Shown here: in pieces, positions 1 to 8,172 of the stretch | Position numbering within the stretch: position 1 is the first letter of the stretch | Layout of the letters: each line of letters begins with the position of its first letter | Assembly: GCA_964486655.1 (NCBI GenBank) | Contig: CAZAON010000105.1 | Span: forward strand, 1-12,542 | Direction: 5' to 3' | Length of the DNA stretch: 12,542 nucleotides | Source: JADKIH01 sp964486655 | GTDB taxonomy: Bacteria; Bacteroidota; Bacteroidia; AKYH767-A; 2013-40CM-41-45 | Position numbers and translations under genes: made by a program | The notes under the pieces: generated by a model | The model's input: only the letters and a program-made list of their open reading frames with translations | What the model was told of the DNA's origin: nothing | Database searches by the model: none

Positions 1-948
1 TCATCTCTCAATGATGAATTGCGTGATTTCGCCGTAAAAGACACGCCTGCCATAACGAAAATTTTTCTGGCCGACAGAAACGGAAATACTATTACCCTTG
101 ATAAAACGGCAAACGGAATCTGGAAACTTAACGGGAAAGAAGATCCAAAATCGGATCATCTGGGTATATTAATTGATGCATTATACAAGATGGAAGTCAA
201 ATCACCCGTCGCAAAAGCCGCTTATAATAACGTTGTAAAAACGCTTGCCGCCTCGGCAATTAAGTGCGAGGTTTATCTGAACGGGGAAACAAAACCATTT
301 CGTACGATTTATGTTGGAGGTCAGACAGCCGATGAATATGGCACTTTTATGATGCTGGAAGGATCAAACAGGCCGTTTATAATTCATATACCCGGATTTA
401 ATGGCTATCTCACTCCGAGGTTCAGCACCAGCTTCAATGATTGGAAGAGCACTGTTCTTTTCAGCTACAAGCCTGATGATATCAGATTTTTATTGATTAC
501 GTATGCAAATGCCCCGGAACAGTCGTTTCTCATTTCACACGATAAGGGAAAATTCTTTGTTCAAAGTCCTACTACAAATCATTTTATACAGAAAGTCGAC
601 TCTGTTGCCATAGAAAATTACCTCGGTCAGTACCGAAACTTCTTCTACGAAGGTCCGGTCGACGCAAAACAGCGTGATACCATGAACCTGGGCGAAAGTT
701 CCATCAGAATTACCGTCAAAGACGTTGCTAATCAGCTCAAAATAGTCGACATCTTTCCTGTTCCCCTAAGCACTTCATCCTTAGCCCAGACAGATTCCGC
801 CGGCAATGTCTTAAAACATGATTTAGACCGCGTTTATGGATTTATTACACCCGGTAACAGTCTGGTTACTATCCAAAAATCCATGATCAACAATCTGCTT
901 CGCCAGTTTTCAGATTTTGATTCGGAGAAGCCGAAAAAGCGAAAGTGA
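1..948 (+). CDS. DUF4340 domain-containing protein (5' end cut by window edge)
   Basis: The frame is open from base 1, so the gene starts left of the window. The TTG at 19 is an internal leucine codon, not a credible start. About 315 residues are visible, ending at TGA 946-948. The sequence resembles the Bacteroidota proteins annotated with a DUF4340 domain. They share an early 'RDFAVKDT..ITKIFLADRNGN' stretch, a 'W.LNGK' strand, 'VEVKSPVAKAA' type segments and 'FIIHIPGFNGYLTPRF' in the middle. The tail is charged (EKPKKRK). Members usually carry an N-terminal membrane anchor or signal, which would lie outside the window. From family knowledge, DUF4340 genes often sit near gldF/gldG-type ABC transporter genes, and in Bacteroidota gldG is often near dnaN. 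An envelope or transport-associated role is therefore plausible, but biochemical function is unknown. I am confident of the family and not of the function. Confidence 0.8.
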   Translation, partial: SSLNDELRDFAVKDTPAITKIFLADRNGNTITLDKTANGIWKLNGKEDPKSDHLGILIDALYKMEVKSPVAKAAYNNVVKTLAASAIKCEVYLNGETKPFRTIYVGGQTADEYGTFMMLEGSNRPFIIHIPGFNGYLTPRFSTSFNDWKSTVLFSYKPDDIRFLLITYANAPEQSFLISHDKGKFFVQSPTTNHFIQKVDSVAIENYLGQYRNFFYEGPVDAKQRDTMNLGESSIRITVKDVANQLKIVDIFPVPLSTSSLAQTDSAGNVLKHDLDRVYGFITPGNSLVTIQKSMINNLLRQFSDFDSEKPKKRK

Positions 949-954
949 GAAAGG

Positions 955-972
955 AAAAGTTTTTAACTTTTT
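955..972 (+). terminator. Weak AT-rich hairpin after the DUF4340 gene
   Basis: AAAAGTT (955-961) and AACTTTT (965-971) form a perfect 7-bp inverted repeat with a 3-base loop. It starts 6 bases after the stop codon. There is almost no GC in the stem and no T-tract beyond the stem itself, so this is at best a weak terminator. It could equally be chance in AT-rich spacer. Confidence 0.25.
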
Positions 973-1006
973 GTTGATAATTGGAGTGCTGCAGGCTTGC
1001 ATTTCC

Positions 1007-1038
1007 TTTGGGATTTCGCTGTCAAACACGTAGGTTTG
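1007..1038 (+). promoter_or_regulatory. Bacteroidota-type promoter for dnaN
   Basis: TTTG at 1007-1010 is followed after 20 bases by TAGGTTTG at 1031-1038. This matches the Bacteroidota primary sigma consensus (TTTG, about 19-21 bases, TAnnTTTG) at every defined position. Transcription would begin around 1044-1047, leaving a leader of about 70 bases before the dnaN ATG at 1118. The 169-base gap shows no other strong element. The match means dnaN need not depend on read-through from the DUF4340 gene. Confidence 0.7.
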
Positions 1039-1117
1039 TAGCATACCCGGTAAGCCTTACAATCATCACTGACTTTTTAAGCAAAGGGTTATCATTACCA
1101 TTTAACCAAAATTCAAA

Positions 1118-2242
1118 ATGAAATTCATTGTTTCAAGCGGACAACTTCAAAAACAATTACAACTAGTTGGCGGTGTATTAAATACGAGCAATACGGTTCC
1201 CATTCTCAATAACTTTCTGTTTGTAGTGGAAAAAGGAACATTAACAATTTCGGCTTCAGATATGGAGTCTACGATGATTACCTCATTACCGGTTCAGGAT
1301 ACAAAAGACGGAGGTAAGATTGCCATACCGGCAAAAATTTTAGTTGATACCCTTAAAACATTTTCAGAACAACCCCTCACCTTTCTTATCGATGATAAGA
1401 CTCACGGAATTGAGATTGTCTCCGATTATGGAAAATATAAACTAACCGGTTTTGATGGCGATGAATTCCCGAAAACCCCTTCAATGGAAAAAGTGAAAAC
1501 ATTCTCCATTAAAGGCAGTGTTTTACAGGATGCAATTAATAAATCACTCTTTGCTACAGGCAATGATGAATTACGACCTGTCATGTCAGGTGTATATTTT
1601 CAACTTAGTAAAGACAATATCACATTTGTCGCTACTGACGCGCATAAAATGGTTCGCTACAGGAGAAGCGACCTTTCTACAGATAACGAAGGATCATTCA
1701 TTGTACCAAAGAAGCCGCTGAATCTTTTTAAAAACATTCTCATCGAAAACGATGAAGAGGTAAAAGTTAGCTACAACGATAAGAACGCTTTTTTTCAACT
1801 GGGAAACTATTCGCTCATTTGCCGGTTAATTGACGGGCGCTATCCGAATTATGAAGCTGTTATCCCTGTCGATAACCCAAATAAACTCACTATTTCCCGT
1901 GCAGCACTTTTAAACTCTGTCCGCAGGGTATCTATATTCTCAAACAAAACAACCTACCAGGTTAGACTGAAAATCACCGGCAGCGAACTTCAGATCAGTG
2001 CTGAAGATCTCGATTTTGCCAATGAAGCAAATGAAAGATTAAGCTGCCAGTTCGACGGTGAAGACATGGAAATCGGATTCAATGCCAAATTCCTTAGTGA
2101 AATGCTCAGCAACCTTGACAGCGAAAATGTTTCCGTTGAAATGTCGGCTCCCAACCGCGCAGGTTTGTTAATGCCTGCCGAAAATGAAAATGCAAGCGAA
2201 GACATTCTCATGCTTGTTATGCCGGTCATGCTTAATAATTAG
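1118..2242 (+). CDS. dnaN: DNA polymerase III subunit beta (sliding clamp)
   Basis: This is the beta clamp: a homodimeric ring that encircles DNA, tethers DNA polymerase III and recruits many clamp-binding proteins. The 374 residues are close to the usual 366-380. Three repeated clamp folds of roughly 120 residues each are expected. Recognisable stretches include 'MKFIVSSGQLQKQL', 'VPILNNFLF' and 'SASDMESTM' in domain 1. Domain 2 has 'RPVMSGVYF' and 'VATDAHKM', and domain 3 has 'IDGRYPNYEAVIP'. The C-terminus 'LMLVMPVMLNN' corresponds to the conserved clamp tail (usually MPMRL-like). The ATG at 1118 gives the standard N-terminus and is preceded by an A-rich stretch without a Shine-Dalgarno, normal for Bacteroidota. 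Its own promoter lies at 1007-1038. The stop (2240-2242) is only 2 bases from the stop of the convergent Mur ligase. Confidence 0.98.
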   Translation: MKFIVSSGQLQKQLQLVGGVLNTSNTVPILNNFLFVVEKGTLTISASDMESTMITSLPVQDTKDGGKIAIPAKILVDTLKTFSEQPLTFLIDDKTHGIEIVSDYGKYKLTGFDGDEFPKTPSMEKVKTFSIKGSVLQDAINKSLFATGNDELRPVMSGVYFQLSKDNITFVATDAHKMVRYRRSDLSTDNEGSFIVPKKPLNLFKNILIENDEEVKVSYNDKNAFFQLGNYSLICRLIDGRYPNYEAVIPVDNPNKLTISRAALLNSVRRVSIFSNKTTYQVRLKITGSELQISAEDLDFANEANERLSCQFDGEDMEIGFNAKFLSEMLSNLDSENVSVEMSAPNRAGLLMPAENENASEDILMLVMPVMLNN

Positions 2243-2244
2243 CA

Positions 2245-3624
2245 TTAAGTACTCACTTTATCTCTCTTCAAAAGACGTTCGGACATTTCCTGCATATCTA
2301 ACCGGTCAAACGTACCGGAACTCATCATTAGAAATACCGCAGGCTGAGTTTCAATCGAAAGCAGATGTTCTTTTAGTCTTACAGAATCGGTAAATATCTG
2401 AATACGTTCATTTGCAAAAGCCGACTTTACATCAGCCTCAGATATGGGTTTTAATTTTTTATGTTCAATCGTATGAGGATTGAAGAATACTACGGGAATA
2501 TCAGCCTCATTCATTGTGGAAGCATACTGACTCAGGAAATCCTGGTTAAGACTGCTGAAGGTGTGCAGTTCAATGCATGCGATTAATAAACGATCCGGGA
2601 ACTGTTGTCTGACTGCATGAATGGTCGCCTTTAGTTTTGATGGCGAGTGAGCAAAATCACGAAAGACTGCAACCGATTCATTTTTGTCGACCAATTCAAG
2701 TCTTCTTGCGGCACCCTTAAACGATCTTATCGAATCATAAAAATCATCGTTTGTTATTCCGAGTTTATTACAGACGAGTCTCGCCCCTTCCATATTCGAA
2801 ATGTTATGCTCTCCAAAAACAGAAAGTGGAATTTCCTTACCATTATATCGCAGATACGTTACCCCGTTTCGAATGATATGTGATGGTACACCATATGGCA
2901 TTTTTTCACAACGCGAAGCCGAAGTTTCTGCAATCGCTTTCACATGAGGATCTCCGTCAAAAAATATGAGCGAACCGTTGGCAGGTATTATGTCGGCAAA
3001 AATCCTGAACTGCTCGAGATAATTTTCAAATGTCGGAAACACATTTATGTGATCCCATGCAATACCGCTTATTAATCCGATCACGGGCTGGTACAAATGA
3101 AACTTCGGTCTGCGGTCAACCGGCGACGAAAGATATTCATCTCCCTCAAGAATTATTACAGGCGCGTTACTTAGCCTAACCATCGTATCAAATCCTTCAA
3201 CCTTTGCCCCTACCATGTAATCAAAATCAAACGACCTGCTCCTTAAAACATGCATGATCATCGCGGTAATTGTTGTTTTCCCGTGACTACCACCGATTAC
3301 AACCCTTAGTTTGTTCTTTGAATGTTCATACAAAAATTCAGGAAAAGAATAAACGGGAATTCCTATTTCCTGAGCTTTAAGCAACTCCGGATTGTCGGCC
3401 CGGGCATGCATACCTAAAATTACGCCGTCAAGATCTACCGTGATCTTTTCAGGAAACCATCCCTCTGCCGCTGGTAAAAGTCCCTCTGCGGCAAGTCTCG
3501 AACGGGAAGGTTCCATAATCTCATCGTCTGATCCTGAAATGGTATGGCCGTTTTTTTTCAGAGCAATAGCCAGGTTATGCATGGCTGCTCCCCCGATAGC
3601 CGTAAAATGTAATCTCTTTGACAT
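2245..3624 (-). CDS. mpl: Mpl-like Mur ligase (UDP-MurNAc:tripeptide ligase family)
   Basis: This cytoplasmic ATP-dependent Mur ligase has 459 residues, against 457 for E. coli Mpl. Mpl reattaches the recycled tripeptide L-Ala-gamma-D-Glu-meso-Dap to UDP-MurNAc in murein recycling. The N-terminal Rossmann-like part has 'HFTAIGGAAMHNLAIAL' (6-22) and 'SGSDDEI' (30-36). The ATP-binding P-loop 'GGSHGKTT' is at 111-118. Acidic metal or substrate residues lie in 'EGDEY' (160-164) and 'WDH' (190-192). 'GEHNISN' (271-277), 'RRLEL' (307-311) and 'DFAHSPSKL' (323-331) mark the central and C-terminal domains. MurC, the nearest relative, normally lies in the division/cell wall cluster and has different surrounding motifs, so Mpl is preferred. 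The substrate is inferred from family. The gene is divergent from the MBL hydrolase and convergent with dnaN. Confidence 0.85.
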   Translation of the reverse strand: MSKRLHFTAIGGAAMHNLAIALKKNGHTISGSDDEIMEPSRSRLAAEGLLPAAEGWFPEKITVDLDGVILGMHARADNPELLKAQEIGIPVYSFPEFLYEHSKNKLRVVIGGSHGKTTITAMIMHVLRSRSFDFDYMVGAKVEGFDTMVRLSNAPVIILEGDEYLSSPVDRRPKFHLYQPVIGLISGIAWDHINVFPTFENYLEQFRIFADIIPANGSLIFFDGDPHVKAIAETSASRCEKMPYGVPSHIIRNGVTYLRYNGKEIPLSVFGEHNISNMEGARLVCNKLGITNDDFYDSIRSFKGAARRLELVDKNESVAVFRDFAHSPSKLKATIHAVRQQFPDRLLIACIELHTFSSLNQDFLSQYASTMNEADIPVVFFNPHTIEHKKLKPISEADVKSAFANERIQIFTDSVRLKEHLLSIETQPAVFLMMSSGTFDRLDMQEMSERLLKRDKVST

Positions 3625-3652
3625 AGAAGTGAATATGTACTCCGAAGATAAA

Positions 3653-3684
3653 CAACGCTACCCAATGCAATTTTAGTTTACCAA
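3653..3684 (-). promoter_or_regulatory. Possible promoter of the Mur ligase gene
   Basis: On the minus strand, TTG (3684-3682) is followed after 21 bases by TAGCGTTG (3660-3653), one mismatch from TAnnTTTG. It lies about 29 bases upstream of the ATG in the 127-base divergent gap 3625-3751. The spacing is right but both elements are weak. In the opposite direction, TACATTTA (3727-3734) is a one-mismatch -7 for the MBL gene but has no good -33 partner. Confidence 0.3.
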
Positions 3685-3751
3685 CCAGTTTTCAATGCGG
3701 TTACTAACAATTTAAAGGGAATGATTTACATTTACGTCAATTCTGAAGGAT

Positions 3752-4591
3752 ATGAAACTACATACTATAGAAACCGGTTTTTTCAAGCTCGACGGCGGCG
3801 CTATGTTTGGTGTTGTACCAAAATCAATATGGAATAAATTGAATCCTGCCGACGAAAACAACATGTGTAACTGGGCGATGAGATGCCTGCTTGTTGAAGA
3901 TGGAAACAGGCTTATACTGATTGATACGGGAATTGGCGACAAGCAGGATCAGAAGTTTTTCTCATATTACTACCTGAGCGGCTCCGCTACCCTGTCTTCA
4001 TCTTTGAACAAAGCAGGATTTTCATTAGATGATATAACGGATGTTTTTCTCACTCATCTCCATTTCGATCACTGTGGGGGTGCCGTGAAATGGAATTCAA
4101 AAAAAGACGGATTTGAAAGCTCTTTCAAAAATGCCACTTACTGGAGTAATGAGCGACATTGGGAATGGGCTACGAAACCGAATGCACGTGAAAAGGCCAG
4201 CTTCCTGAAAGAAAATATTTTCCCGATACAGGAAAGTGGTCAGCTTAAGTTTTTAAAAGAAGGAGACAAACTGACGGAAAATTTCGGAATTATTTTCATG
4301 AATGGTCACACCGATGCCATGATGCTTCCTTCTTTAAACTACAATGGAAAGAAAATAATTTACTGTGCCGATCTCATTCCTTCCACCGGACATGTTCCGC
4401 TGCCTTATGTAATGGCCTATGATACACGTCCGTTACTGACACTTGAAGAGAAAAGCAAATTCCTGCATGAAGTTGTTGATCAAAATGCGACTTTGTTTCT
4501 TGAACACGATCCTGTAGATGAATGCTGCAGCCTGGAACAAACCGAAAGAGGTATTAAAATCCGCGACAGGTTTCCATTGAATGCCATTTAA
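3752..4591 (+). CDS. MBL-fold metallohydrolase, lactonase-like
   Basis: A 279-residue metallo-beta-lactamase fold hydrolase with a two-metal site. The signature HxHxDH is 'HLHFDH' at 102-107, followed by CGG. Further likely ligands are His186 in 'NGHTDAM', Asp207 in 'YCADLIP' and His252 in 'EHDP'. The N-terminal part has the usual strand 'ILIDTGIGD' (55-63). This pattern and length fit the branch that includes N-acyl-homoserine lactonases and similar enzymes, but the substrate cannot be read from sequence. No signal peptide is visible, so it is probably cytoplasmic. The start is fixed by an in-frame stop at 3722-3724 and no other ATG between. GAAGGA sits only one base before the ATG, too close to act as a normal Shine-Dalgarno. 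Its stop overlaps the convergent comEC stop by 4 bases. Confidence 0.85.
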   Translation: MKLHTIETGFFKLDGGAMFGVVPKSIWNKLNPADENNMCNWAMRCLLVEDGNRLILIDTGIGDKQDQKFFSYYYLSGSATLSSSLNKAGFSLDDITDVFLTHLHFDHCGGAVKWNSKKDGFESSFKNATYWSNERHWEWATKPNAREKASFLKENIFPIQESGQLKFLKEGDKLTENFGIIFMNGHTDAMMLPSLNYNGKKIIYCADLIPSTGHVPLPYVMAYDTRPLLTLEEKSKFLHEVVDQNATLFLEHDPVDECCSLEQTERGIKIRDRFPLNAI

Positions 4592-6624
4592 CCGCCGAGT
4601 AAAATCTCTACAGCTCCTTTACTTAACCTGTTAAATCCGGGTCTTATCTCTTTATTTGCATTCTTTGAGTATAAATCATTTATGATAATTTTTGTGAATG
4701 AAGAAGATGTATTTTCTTCCCTAAACTTCTTTTGCGAATAATAAATGCAAAGCGGATTGTTATAATAGAGTTTATCAGGATTATTCAAAATAATGTGTGA
4801 ACCGATCAGAATTATTTGCCCATTTTGAAAAACCAATAAATCGGGTGAATTATTTTCGATTCCCGAGCATACTTCCTGCCTGAGGGAAATACTTCGTCCG
4901 GCCGAATTGCAGTATGCATCTGAAATTTGCTTCGCTTTTGATGAATCCTTTGCGGCATAATATAAAATTGAATTGAAACCGGAGTTATACTGAAAACACA
5001 TTTCATTTGTGCCCGAAAAGAAAATTATGGATCTGGCTGAATTTATTTCAATTGCTGCGGCTATGACTGATGACCAGAAAAGAATGAAACAGACAAGCGA
5101 AGAATAAAGTAGTTTAATATTCCTTGTCCCGAAAAATTCAGTCATTAAAATGAAAAAAATTAGCAAAAGAAAAACGCCGGGAAGGCCAAACATTAATCCG
5201 CTTAACGTCGAGTATGGTAAATTCTCTATAATGGAAGCCGAATTATTCAATAGCTGAATAATAAAACTACAAATAGATCCGGCCTTTACTAGTAAAAATT
5301 CGAAGTTGCTTAAAAACAACAATGCAATACCCCCAAAAATCCCAATTGTTGAAACTGGAATAATTATCAGGTTGGCCAGAATGAAATAATTGGGAAACGA
5401 ATGGAAATAATAAATAACTAATGGAAAAGTTGCCAACTGTGCCGCTATGGAAACAGCGATGAGCGAATAAATTTTATCCACAATCCAATTTTGAAAGTAG
5501 AACAGTTTGTAAAATTTAGGATAAAAATACGCGATTCCGGCAACGGCAATATATGACAATTGGAAACCGGGATGCAGGATTAAAACAGTATCGAATAAAA
5601 TAAAAATGGCCAAAGCAGAAAGTGCAAGTGAATTATAAATATTGGAAGAACGTTTCATTGTTGATCCCATCAGAATGAATGAAAACATCATGGCCGATCT
5701 GATAACAGATGGAGATAATCCGGTCAGCAACGCATAAAACCAGAGACATATCAGCAAAGTAATGCTCCTGAAAATTCTTAATGCCCTGGTTCGGTCAGCA
5801 AAGCGCATTAGAATTGATAGCGCGCCGAAAATTATTCCGACATGCATTCCGCTAACCGAAAGGACATGCAATGTACCTGAGGCTGAAAATGCAGACATAA
5901 CAGACTTGTCAATTTCATCGTCATAACCCAGAACGAGTGCCGACATCACCGCATACTCCTGCCCTTTTAGTCCGGCCCGTCTGAAAATATCTAAAAACTC
6001 ATTTCGAAGTTTAATGGAATAATACTTTAAGCCAGTATGATGATTTACAAATTGCCAATCTTTTCCATTTAATTTTGTCTGGTAATAAATTCTTTTCAGG
6101 GATGAGTGGTATTGAAAATCAAAAGAGCCGGGATTTAGTTTCGGGCTGATACCTTCGGGCGGTTCTGTAAAAATAATTTCATCACTGCAAAACAGATCGG
6201 TACTGTCAGAAAAATATAAATACAACTTTCCGCAGCTTGTCTTCCACTCGTTTTGAAAGTAAACTGACTTAACTTCAGCCTCGGCTCTTAACCGGCCCGA
6301 TTTATAAACAGGCTGGCTTTCTATCACAGCCCTGTATATTTCGCAATCAAATTTTGAAAAATGCTTTGAATCATTTCTTTGATCATTTAAGGTTGTTAAC
6401 AGAAATCCGAGTGAGAATAAAATTATCTGTAAAATTAACCCGGGAATTAATCTCCATGAGTAACTGACTTTTCCGATTGACGAAAATATTATAGTTGCCA
6501 AAAAGGCAATGATTAACAAAAACCAAAAAAAAGTTGGGCGGAGTTCAGAAAAAAAAGATAAAACGATCCCCAAAGAAAAGGAAGGTAAGATCCGAATGAA
6601 CGGGGCATTCCGGAAAAATTGCAT
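4588..6624 (-). CDS. comEC: ComEC/Rec2 family DNA-uptake channel, without MBL domain
   Basis: A 678-residue polytopic inner-membrane protein of the ComEC/Rec2 family, which passes single-stranded DNA into the cytoplasm during natural transformation. Two or three N-terminal membrane segments (about 10-80) precede a soluble DUF4131-type/OB-like part (about 90-195). The membrane 'Competence' domain follows (about 225-500), with the hallmark 'HVLSVSGMHVG' (253-263), 'TGLSPSVIRS' (301-310) and 'HPGFQLSYIAV' (351-361). After a last membrane helix (about 505-525) comes a soluble tail of about 150 residues. That tail contains no HxHxDH motif, so the C-terminal MBL nuclease-like domain of longer ComEC proteins is absent or degenerate. 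The gene lies 118 bases downstream of lpxB on the same strand, and read-through from that operon is plausible. I found no convincing terminator or promoter in the gap 6625-6742. Confidence 0.92.
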   Translation of the reverse strand: MQFFRNAPFIRILPSFSLGIVLSFFSELRPTFFWFLLIIAFLATIIFSSIGKVSYSWRLIPGLILQIILFSLGFLLTTLNDQRNDSKHFSKFDCEIYRAVIESQPVYKSGRLRAEAEVKSVYFQNEWKTSCGKLYLYFSDSTDLFCSDEIIFTEPPEGISPKLNPGSFDFQYHSSLKRIYYQTKLNGKDWQFVNHHTGLKYYSIKLRNEFLDIFRRAGLKGQEYAVMSALVLGYDDEIDKSVMSAFSASGTLHVLSVSGMHVGIIFGALSILMRFADRTRALRIFRSITLLICLWFYALLTGLSPSVIRSAMMFSFILMGSTMKRSSNIYNSLALSALAIFILFDTVLILHPGFQLSYIAVAGIAYFYPKFYKLFYFQNWIVDKIYSLIAVSIAAQLATFPLVIYYFHSFPNYFILANLIIIPVSTIGIFGGIALLFLSNFEFLLVKAGSICSFIIQLLNNSASIIENLPYSTLSGLMFGLPGVFLLLIFFILMTEFFGTRNIKLLYSSLVCFILFWSSVIAAAIEINSARSIIFFSGTNEMCFQYNSGFNSILYYAAKDSSKAKQISDAYCNSAGRSISLRQEVCSGIENNSPDLLVFQNGQIILIGSHIILNNPDKLYYNNPLCIYYSQKKFREENTSSSFTKIIINDLYSKNANKEIRPGFNRLSKGAVEILLGG

Positions 6625-6742
6625 CCCGTAAAATTACGTCTCAGGTGTGCCGATTAATCATAACCGGATCAATTAGCCGCAGATACTAAACATCAAATAT
6701 TAATGAAAATGATTAATGGCTGTGAAAACTGCATTCAGTAAC

Positions 6743-7885
6743 TCAATCTTTTGTCCCTGTTGATGAAAGTCTATCCTTAAAATCATCAACAATTGCCGTG
6801 GCGGTTTTCACAGCGGCGCCACCGGCACTCAGTAAATTCTGAAGCGCGGCATAGTCTTTAAAAATCCTGTCGCGATTTGATTTATCCAAGAGCTTATTCA
6901 GCTCCGAAATAATATTTTTCGTGTTAAGCTCATCCTGGATTAATTCCTTTACGACTTCACGATCCATTATCAGGTTAACGAGAGAAATAAACTTAATTTT
7001 AACGAGCTGCCTTGCGATCAGATAACTGATCTTTTCGCCTTTGTAACAAACAACTTCAGGAACATTTAACAATGCGGTTTCCAGAGTTGCAGTACCGGAA
7101 GTCACCAATGCGGCTTCGGAATGACTTAATAATTCGTAAGTCGAACCACTAACGATTGCCGTATTCTCCGAGAAAAAAGATGTGTAATAATCGACCGGCA
7201 ATGATGGAGCTCCTGCAATGACAAATTGATAATCACTAAAACTTTTAGAAGCCGATAACATTAATGGAAGCATACGCTGAATTTCCTGCTTTCTGCTTCC
7301 GGGTAATAATGCTATAATTGGTTTTTCAGTCAGTCTATTTTTACGGATAAATGTTTCACGGTCTGAAAATCCGGGACGTATTCTTCTGATAACATCCGGT
7401 AGCGGGTGACCGACATAATCTACTTTGTAATCAAACTTTTTGTAAAAGTCTGTTTCAAACGGAAGTATTACGAACATCCGGTCAACTGTTTGCCTGATCT
7501 TATGTACACGCGATGCCTTCCATGCCCAGACTTGGGGAGAAATGTAATAATAGACAGGGGTGCCGAGACTTTTTACAAATGAGGCAATGCGCAGATTGAA
7601 TCCGGGATAATCTATGAGAATGACGGCATCAGGCTTAAATTCAGCTATGTCTTCTTTGCAAAATTTAATATTACCTAAAATAGTCCGAAGATTTAAAACC
7701 ACCTCGGTGAAACCCATGAATGCAAGCTCACGGTAATGCTTAACAATTTTTGCACCCTCCTTTTCCATGAGATCGCCTCCCCATGCCCGCACTTCAAGCT
7801 GAGGAACAATGTTCTTCAATTCCCTGATCAGATCGGATCCATGCAGATCACCCGATGCTTCACCTGCTATGACATACAATCTCAT
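6743..7885 (-). CDS. lpxB: Lipid-A-disaccharide synthase
   Basis: LpxB is a GT-B fold glycosyltransferase (family GT19) acting at the inner face of the inner membrane. It joins UDP-2,3-diacylglucosamine to lipid X to give lipid A disaccharide 1-phosphate plus UDP. The 380 residues match the usual size (E. coli 382). Diagnostic motifs are 'IAGEASGDLHG' (6-16), 'IDYPGFN' (91-97), 'YYISPQVWAWK' (113-123), 'YVGHPLPD' (157-164), the nucleotide-binding 'LLPGSRKQEI' (193-202) and a later 'SGTATLE'. The ATG (7885-7883) overlaps the stop of the upstream small membrane protein as ATGA, indicating translational coupling. The gene is the last member of the tightly overlapping surE operon. Its presence shows an LPS or lipooligosaccharide-bearing outer membrane. 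Confidence 0.97.
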   Translation of the reverse strand: MRLYVIAGEASGDLHGSDLIRELKNIVPQLEVRAWGGDLMEKEGAKIVKHYRELAFMGFTEVVLNLRTILGNIKFCKEDIAEFKPDAVILIDYPGFNLRIASFVKSLGTPVYYYISPQVWAWKASRVHKIRQTVDRMFVILPFETDFYKKFDYKVDYVGHPLPDVIRRIRPGFSDRETFIRKNRLTEKPIIALLPGSRKQEIQRMLPLMLSASKSFSDYQFVIAGAPSLPVDYYTSFFSENTAIVSGSTYELLSHSEAALVTSGTATLETALLNVPEVVCYKGEKISYLIARQLVKIKFISLVNLIMDREVVKELIQDELNTKNIISELNKLLDKSNRDRIFKDYAALQNLLSAGGAAVKTATAIVDDFKDRLSSTGTKD

Positions 7886-8172
7886 ATGAGTTTCAAAATT
7901 AATACGGTGAATGCATACAGAAAGGTAGCACCTAAAATTCCCCTTGATATAAATTCCTTATTCATTCGTAAAAAAATAAAGAACAGGGCAAGATTTATTA
8001 TTACGGATAAACTGATTACATGTGTCAGAACGTTTCTTCTGATATAACTCAAGAGCTGATCATAAACAGAGATATCGGGAAATGAAATTCTGCAGAATAA
8101 ATAAAATGCAACCGGTGGCGCGATAATACCCACAACAACTCCGGTGATAATACCTTTTGTCTGCTCTTTCAT
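7882..8172 (-). CDS. Small membrane protein of unknown function (copy B)
   Basis: I do not recognise a named family. The 96 residues form about three hydrophobic helices. The first is near 8-27 (GIITGVVVGIIAPPVAFYLF), the second near 50-68 and the third near 78-95. A basic stretch (YIRRN) and 'RMNKEFISRG' lie between them. The layout resembles the 99-residue protein encoded just upstream: ITG plus glycines and FYLF in helix 1, then a mid-protein His and Asn, then NKE followed by (K/R)G and a final helix. The two may be diverged tandem paralogues. The ATG overlaps the upstream stop as TAATG and the stop overlaps the lpxB start as ATGA, so expression is coupled to both neighbours. This tight coupling makes it a real gene; its function is unknown. 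Confidence 0.8.
   Translation of the reverse strand: MKEQTKGIITGVVVGIIAPPVAFYLFCRISFPDISVYDQLLSYIRRNVLTHVISLSVIINLALFFIFLRMNKEFISRGILGATFLYAFTVLILKLI

Noticed and set aside
19..21. TTG at 19 as the start of the DUF4340 gene
   Set aside because: The frame is open to base 1 and the family extends further upstream, so the gene is simply cut by the window edge.
3752..4591. MBL-fold gene as the detached nuclease domain of the adjacent ComEC
   Set aside because: It is convergent rather than co-transcribed, and its length and ligand motifs fit the lactonase-like branch, not the ComEC MBL domain.
7736..8047. Plus-strand frame of 103 codons across lpxB and the small membrane protein
   Set aside because: It lies antisense to two well-supported overlapping genes and has no recognisable features.
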